From assembly GCA_002917075.1 (NCBI GenBank), contig NTMA01000013.1, positions 513,383-577,382 of the forward strand: a stretch of 64,000 nt of DNA, written 5' to 3'. The notes beneath the pieces are model-generated. The model was not told where the DNA came from. It searched no databases and worked only from the letters and a program-made list of their open reading frames with translations. The translations under genes and the position numbers were made by a program. Within the stretch, counting starts at the first letter, position 1, and the number at the start of each line of letters is the position of its first letter. The stretch comes from Hawksworthiomyces lignivorus. Taxonomy: Eukaryota; Ascomycota; Sordariomycetes; Ophiostomatales; Ophiostomataceae. Shown here piece after piece: positions 58,601 through 64,000 of this stretch.

Positions 58601-59698
58601 ATGGCAAGCAGCAAGGTTATAAAGATCGCTGTCATTCCGGGGGACGGAATCGGTACAGAGGTCCTCCCGTACGGCGTCCGCTGCCTGCAAGCCGCTGCCA
58701 AGGTGTTTGGGCTTTCGCTGGAATTTCAGGAGTTTGATTTTGCCAGCTGCGCCTATTATGCCAAACATGGTGACATGCTCCCGCCCGACTGGAAGACCAC
58801 GCTAGGCAAGTTCGACGCAATCTTCTTCGGCGCTGTCGGAATGCCAGACCTGGTCCCGGATCACATCACGCTGTGGGGCAGCTTGCTTAAGTTCCGGCGC
58901 GAATTTGACCAGTACATCAACCTCCGCCCGAGCCGTCTGATGCCCGGCGTCAAGTCGCCGCTCGCAGACCGCAAGCCGGGCGAAATCGACTTTTGGATCG
59001 TGCGGGAGAACACGGAAGGCGAGTACAGCTCCATCGGCGGCGCCATCTTCGAAGGCACGGACCGCGAAGTCGTCATTCAGGAGACCGTGATGACCCGCGT
59101 GGGCGTCGACCGCGTCCTGCGCTACGCATTCGATCTAGCGCGCAGCCGCCCGCGCAAGAAGCTGACCAGCGCCACCAAGAGCAATGGCATCAGCATCACC
59201 ATGCCGTTTTGGGACGCACGCGTTCGCGCTATGCAAGAAGAATACCCAGATGTGGCCGTCGACAAGTACCACATTGACATCCTTACTGCCCACTTTGTGC
59301 AAAAACCTGATATGTTCGATGTTGTCGTCGGAAGCAATCTGTTTGGTGACATCCTCTCAGACCTTGGACCAGCATGCACGGGCACAATCGGTATTGCGCC
59401 GTCTGCCAACATCAACCCGACAGGCGAGTTCCCCAGCCTGTTTGAACCAGTTCACGGCAGCGCGCCGGACATTGCTGGGCGCGGCATTGCCAATCCAGTG
59501 GGGGCGATCTGGGCCGGACAGATGCTGCTCCAGCATTTTGGTCACCAAGAAGCGGCGGATGCTTTGCTGAAGGCAATCGAGATTGTCCTTGGTCAAGCAG
59601 ATGCCGGCGTCGTGACAGCGGACTTAGGTGGGAATGGGACAACACGCTCTTTGGGCGAGGCTATTGAAAAGCAAATTTTGTCTCTTCAGCAAAAGTAA
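58601..59698 (+). CDS. Tartrate / D-malate dehydrogenase-type beta-decarboxylating dehydrogenase
   Basis: A single exon of 365 aa in the isopropylmalate/isocitrate dehydrogenase family. IPGDGIGTEV opens the protein; ENTEGEYSSIGG binds substrate phosphate-side residues, SATKSNGI carries the catalytic Lys, SNLFGDILSDL the metal-binding Asp, and EPVHGSAPDIAG the NAD loop. The GAVGMPDLVPDHITLWG segment matches tartrate/D-malate dehydrogenases (TtuC, DmlA), not LeuB, whose GAVGGPKW is absent. It oxidatively decarboxylates a D-2-hydroxy-dicarboxylate with NAD. A start at 58547 adds 18 residues; 58601 fits the family. It may feed a C4 product into central metabolism. Confidence 0.93.
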   Translation: MASSKVIKIAVIPGDGIGTEVLPYGVRCLQAAAKVFGLSLEFQEFDFASCAYYAKHGDMLPPDWKTTLGKFDAIFFGAVGMPDLVPDHITLWGSLLKFRREFDQYINLRPSRLMPGVKSPLADRKPGEIDFWIVRENTEGEYSSIGGAIFEGTDREVVIQETVMTRVGVDRVLRYAFDLARSRPRKKLTSATKSNGISITMPFWDARVRAMQEEYPDVAVDKYHIDILTAHFVQKPDMFDVVVGSNLFGDILSDLGPACTGTIGIAPSANINPTGEFPSLFEPVHGSAPDIAGRGIANPVGAIWAGQMLLQHFGHQEAADALLKAIEIVLGQADAGVVTADLGGNGTTRSLGEAIEKQILSLQQK

Positions 59699-60222
59699 CC
59701 CTTTTCAGCTCTTCATGAGCAAATCATTAGTGACAAATCACGAGAGTCTCTCATTAGGAAATAGAATTCAATTCATTTATATTGACTTCTTGTGTTGTCT
59801 GTGTGTTTTACGTGGTCTCTTTTTTTTTTAATAAAGTAGATGAAAGGCGTTCGTTTATTAAGTGGACAACTTGTATGTCATTTATTACAGCGTGTAGGCT
59901 TCCATATGCACGGCGATTATTGTATCTAGACATGTGGGATTCTTCAGAAGGTAAAATTTCTCTATCTCCAGGAACTGAATCAATCTCTGTACGATCGGTG
60001 GCGTTCAATAATCAGAAGGAAACGTCACGTAATGAAGACTGCAATTTATTAGTTGCTGGGAGAAATTGGTTTGTTAAATTAAGAGGGAAGGCATTAAAAT
60101 GAGTTTAAACCGTGAAACTAAGACTCGATAGCAGTTGCAGCGTGATAATCCAATTATTGACACTAACTTGAAACCAAGGAATCTTATTATATCTCTCTCT
60201 ATTTTGTAAATTTCATTTAGCA
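59699..60222. other. Convergent spacer
   Basis: About 520 bp between convergent genes. A plus-strand ORF at 59782–60102 has no family features. I see nothing else. Confidence 0.45.
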
Positions 60223-61938
60223 CTACACCTCTCCTGACCGTGGAACTACTACATTGGGTGTTCCATTTTCAGTGTCAGATTGTCGCTCGCTGACCTTGGC
60301 ATCTCTATGCTGTAAGAACAGCATGAGCAGGGCGTTTGCAATGAGAAGACTGCCAAAAGTCGAAGCAGCAATAAAACCAGGCTGGAATCTCGGTTTCTCG
60401 GACGTCCTCCAGAATGCATCTGCATACCAGATTTGGTTGATGTAAGAGAAAACATTAGAAAAAGCAATCATAAAGCCGCGCATTTCGTGGTCCATGGGAA
60501 TCAAATCAGGGAACCAAGAATAGTAGATCCCAGGAATGCCAGCTGCTGTGCTCGTCAAGTAAAAACAAACATATTTCAGACTGTCGGGAACATCCCAGAC
60601 GGCAAGCACAATACTAGCAAAAACAGTAATCCCTTGCATTAACAGGAGTGGCTGCCATCTCTTGCCCTTCAACACAGGAGAATCCGAGATCATTCCGGCT
60701 ATGATCTGAGTTGCAAATCCAATTGCATTTTGGCCTGTCGGCCACACGTTGACTTGGTATATGCTATGGCCGGTTGCCTTAAGCCAGAGGGAGTATGCGG
60801 GCTGCTGCGCCGGATATCCGCTTTGAACAAAGAAGTAGCCAAATGAGAGAACCCTTTATTTTGTGTCAGTAACTGAAACGAAAACGAATCGGGTAAGGCA
60901 GCCAATCACTAAATAATTACCAAAATTGCCAAGAGCGAATAATCTTGAAAATCTTCACTTTTGTCCACGGTGAACTGCCTAGGGGTTTGTACCCATCGTC
61001 TACAAGTCTCTGGCATGCAAATGCGGCCTCTTCTTTGGAGATGTAAAATGCTCGCGTTGTCTCTGGAAAGTCAGGGTTGAAGAAGTAGCCAATGATACCA
61101 ACAGGAAGACTGATAATTCCGCAGATAATAAAGAGCCATTGCCAACCCTGGTGACCGAGCTTTCCGTCGAGGTTATCGTATGTAGCTGCTTGCAGATAGC
61201 CAGAAAACATGCTAGCCGCAGACGCTGTAGAATAAAACAGCGTGGTGCGTTTACCCCTCTCTGAACGTGTGTACCACGATGTGATTAGATAGGTTATGCA
61301 AGGAAAAAAGGCGCCTTCACAAATTCCAACAAGAAAGCGCATGGCAAATAGCTGAGATGGCGTCTTGACAGCAGCCGAACAAAACGTGAAGACGGCCCAC
61401 AGCACCTCGAGCGAAGGAATAATATAAGAAGGACGGAATTTTGTGACGAGGATGACAACGGGAAGCTGGCTAATGACATATCCTGCAGTGAAGCAGTTGC
61501 TGGCGTAAGTGAGGTCGTTACCGCCAAAGTTAATGGCCTCTTGCATACCAGAGACGTAGGCATTATTGATGTTGGCTTGGTCAAGATTCTTGCACTATGA
61601 TACTAGGATGTTAGACCAAAGCCAGAAGAGAGAAAAAACATCTGCCAATATGAGAATCAAACTTTCTTTCTAGTTCAAGGTAGACATACAAAGTATCCTA
61701 AGCAAGTATATGTTAAGAGGAAAAAATCAAGCTTTCGAAGGAACTTCTTTTCAGCTTCAGGTTTGTCTGGATCGTCCCAGATTATAGCCCGCAGCTTTTT
61801 CAACAGACTTCGTTTTCTCTGTGCTTGGAGTTGTGCTGTATGACCAGCAGAAAAGTGGCCATCGATGCTCTCATGTGTTGGCGATGCTACACTAGCCCTG
61901 GTGTCCACAGTAGACTTCTCATCTTGAACAGTAGCCAT
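60223..61938 (-). CDS. MFS anion:cation symporter, pantothenate/nicotinate (Fen2/Tna1-like) group
   Basis: Exons 61938–61690, 61594–60921 and 60853–60223; 517 aa, phases consistent. The helix-1 end YFCKNLDQANINNAYVSGM, formed across the first splice junction, is the classic signature of this group. R-F-L-V-G-I-CEGAFFP follows helix 4, and the loop before helix 7 (WTKVKIFKIIRSWQFW) matches too. The N-tail is charged and cytosolic. It should import a carboxylate-bearing solute at the plasma membrane. As the last gene of the 52–62 kb block it is the natural uptake system for the pathway substrate. Confidence 0.93.
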
Positions 61939-62843
61939 GGTATAAGATTAATCTTGGTTTTTTGCGTATGTTGAGAGCTACCTTGTATGCTTCGTTGAGG
62001 CGCTCTGCAAAATAACCTCTTTGTTTAATTATATAAACTCCAATGGTAAAACACAGTGTTAAATCGCCGAAACTAATGTTCACATCTTTCTTTGCATAGC
62101 GTCGGACAGGTAATCCGCAAATCTGGCCCCAGGTGATGGTTACATGCCAATCGCGATTCTGTTGCAATATCGCGTTTTGTTACATTGGGTATTTTCACGA
62201 CTAATGATAGGCTGGAGCTCTAATGATAAACTGGGAAATCATACAAGAAGAGCAAGATATCAATTGCGACAGAGAGCTCCAAGATGACAAGTCTTCTTAA
62301 ATAGGAAATTAAGCTTCGGCCTTCACGTTTGTTATCTCTATTTGGTGACTGATAACCATATGAGGCTATTTACCAACATGCATCTTATTTCTACAACGCA
62401 TAGTAATATAACTGCAATTTTTTTTTTTTGGGCTTTTCCTCGTGTTAGTAATTCCTGAATGCCATGTGCCACTGCTAAGCTTGCTCAAGAATAAACAAGC
62501 CCCGAACTTTACATTATCGGGTAGTAAAACGCAGGTCGCGAGCCCGAGTTTCAATGGACAAAGTTGTGCGGCACGGGCACGGGTCGAATTGCAGAGCATA
62601 TGGTCTTCTACCTTTGGCCCACATGGGGCGCGGCTCATCTAGAGTCCTGCAACTACCCATCGGCTGTATTCAACTAGACAGAGGAGACATACAAATTACT
62701 CATTCGCTATCCGAATATTCACTACCATGAAACACCAGGCTGGTTGCAACGAAAACCTTCGCCTCTTAGCTACGGCTTGTCACTATGCATAGCTAGGCTT
62801 ATGCCTGCACATTTTATAAGACATACAGCGACTAACAGAAAAT
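61939..62843. other. Intergenic spacer
   Basis: About 900 bp between the permease promoter side and the 3' end of the UCH gene. ORFs at 61919–62167 and 62366–62638 (-) show no features. A T12 run lies near 62419. Confidence 0.45.
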
Positions 62844-63644
62844 TTAGTCTTGCCTGGGTCCTAGAGCGATCAATGAGAATCTCAAATCCTTCTCATCACC
62901 TTCCTGCATCGCAATCACCCGCTTGATACCCAGCGCGAGCGCCTTTGGGCTGAGCGCGTCCTCGTCTTCGCCTAGAGCTCCACGATCTAGCGGACCCTTC
63001 CTACCCCCCTCCATCTCCCAGAGGTGACCGTCTCGGCTCTTGACGAATGCAACGAAGTGCTGTCCCAACCTGTCGTGGTCATCATGCGGGAGCACTCTGC
63101 TATCACCGGTTACCGCTGCAGCCTCGCTAGTCTCGTAAAGCCTGTCAGATGTGGCTAGTATGTCAGCTCTCTGATGTATCTTCAGCGGTACTGCCTTGCT
63201 GCGAATCTCATCGAGAAGACTCCCCGGCACGATCTTGTCGGGTGTCGGTCCGTTGAACGCGCAGTGCAGCAGACCTATGAGGCCGCAGCCGTTGGGGATC
63301 GTTTGGCGGAACCATAGCACGGGCTCGTCTGGCCCTGAACCCTCGTACCAGCCCTTGCCTTCATCCTCCACCTGCCGGCTTTTCAGCCACTCCTTGGTGG
63401 CGGGGAGAATGGCTAGGACGGCTGTAACAGGGCGCGGGACTAAGGAGAGGAGATCTGGGTCGTCGAGCGAGAAGACGTCGTGAAAAGCCAGCTCACGCGA
63501 GAGTCCCAAGTTATAGCCCAACTTCGTCATCACCTCGGGGTTGTTCTCTTTGCTCGTGTAAACATTCAGTCTTCAGTTGCTCCAGCCCTGTGAACGAGAA
63601 GCAAAGCTCATCTTACCAAGCATAGTAAAGATTCTGCGAGCCAT
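62844..63644 (-). CDS. Ubiquitin C-terminal hydrolase (UCH, peptidase C12; UCH-L3/Yuh1-like)
   Basis: Exon 1 (63644–63617, 28 nt) and exon 2 (63547–62844) give 243 aa, the usual size. ENNPEVMTKLGYNLGL at the start is typical and forms across the junction. Oxyanion Gln91 and nucleophile Cys97 are in FRQTIPNGCG, and the catalytic His173 is in GQHFVAF. The residue aligned with the catalytic Asp of UCH-L1/L3 (LDGR) is Glu189 (MEGGR), which is unusual. It would remove small adducts from ubiquitin or Nedd8 in the cytosol or nucleus. It is most likely a housekeeping gene marking the edge of the accessory region. Confidence 0.92.
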
Positions 63645-63969
63645 GGTGGAAGGATCCCGCACTTGACTGCGGTTATTTCCTGTGCTCTTGTTGTTTTCTT
63701 TTCAATTTAGTCTGCACCAGGATTATGTTAGGTCTACATTGAGCCTGGGGCCGCCTCTACAACACAAGCGAAATGCTCCAGCTTAAAGACAAGTTAACAC
63801 CGCGTTCACGTTTTGTGACGCGCCTCTATTTCTGCCTTGAAAAAGTGGGGCAGATGTAATTCGCTATCCCGAATAATAGAGTAATACGTTTATAAGTTGT
63901 CAAGAGATTTCGTTCTCAGGACTACAAGCTTTGCAGTTGATAAACCGAGCGGACTAAGCATATTCTTTG

Positions 63970-64000
<31 letters not shown>
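63645..64000. other. UCH upstream region ending in poly-T
   Basis: About 350 bp with no gene. The window ends in an uninterrupted run of 30 T (63971–64000) that may continue beyond the edge. Confidence 0.5.

Noticed and set aside
59782..60102. 106-codon plus-strand ORF as a small gene
   Set aside because: No motif, signal peptide or splice partner; it lies in a convergent 3' spacer.
1..64000. Secondary-metabolite core gene (PKS, NRPS, terpene cyclase, DMAT synthase)
   Set aside because: No long ORF or exon chain shows KS, AT, adenylation, terpene cyclase or prenyltransferase motifs. The window cannot be called a classical biosynthetic cluster on its own.
1..64000. CRISPR array or bacterial operon features
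   Set aside because: Spliceosomal introns, Zn2Cys6 regulators and a eukaryotic tRNA-His show nuclear fungal DNA. No regularly spaced repeats were found.

Overview
The window reads as nuclear DNA of a filamentous ascomycete (Pezizomycotina, probably Sordariomycetes-like). Most genes carry short GT–AG introns of about 48–110 bp. The protein families are typical of fungal accessory chromatin: Zn2Cys6 and bZIP regulators, MFS permeases, UstYa/DUF3328, DUF1993, Baeyer–Villiger monooxygenases. Spacing is loose, with gaps of 0.4–3.3 kb, and there is one nuclear tRNA-His. I placed splice sites by hand, requiring consensus ends, frame continuity and family motifs; most models close in frame exactly. 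I count 25 protein-gene models, one of which has a damaged splice donor, plus one clear transporter pseudogene and two weak relics. There is no PKS, NRPS, terpene synthase or RiPP precursor in the window.

Layout. 0–5.4 kb: a classical SDR, a KstD/fumarate-reductase-like flavoprotein and a UstYa-type oxidase. 5.5–6.1 kb: a decayed ORF region. 6.2–17.3 kb: a hydrolase neighbourhood with a papain-fold protein, a secreted serine beta-lactamase-fold hydrolase, a Zn2Cys6 regulator divergent from it, a secreted amidase-signature enzyme and an isocitrate-lyase/PEP-mutase family lyase. 18–26 kb: a sugar-porter MFS with a broken splice donor, an FMO-like flavoprotein, a DUF1993 protein and a five-exon SDR. 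26–29.3 kb: a gene desert. 29.3–35.6 kb: an ACS-family MFS, tRNA-His and an MCT-like MFS. 36.1–37.8 kb: a TRI12/DHA2-type efflux pump disabled by a frameshift and four stops. 38.4–45.8 kb: an 11-exon BVMO, an SDR, an AflR-type regulator and a divergent second SDR. 46–51 kb: a possible retroelement relic, a bZIP–DUF3425 regulator and an HSL-type esterase. 52–62 kb: an LLM (NtaA/DszA) FMN monooxygenase divergent from a second BVMO, then an MDR reductase, a tartrate/D-malate-type dehydrogenase and an anion MFS. 62.8–63.6 kb: a UCH-type deubiquitinase, probably a housekeeping edge.

How it may fit together (inference). The 47–62 kb block has regulator, uptake permease, two oxygenases, an esterase able to open a BVMO product, and two dehydrogenases. 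That is the content expected of a peripheral catabolic or biotransformation pathway for a ketone-bearing ring or side chain, not of a biosynthetic cluster with a backbone enzyme. The 38–46 kb block (BVMO, two SDRs, AflR-like regulator, dead efflux pump) may be a second module. TGACTC/TGAGTCA-type half sites recur in three spacers around the bZIP gene and could tie these blocks together. The 6–17 kb block looks like an amide/lactam hydrolysis neighbourhood under its own Zn2Cys6 regulator.
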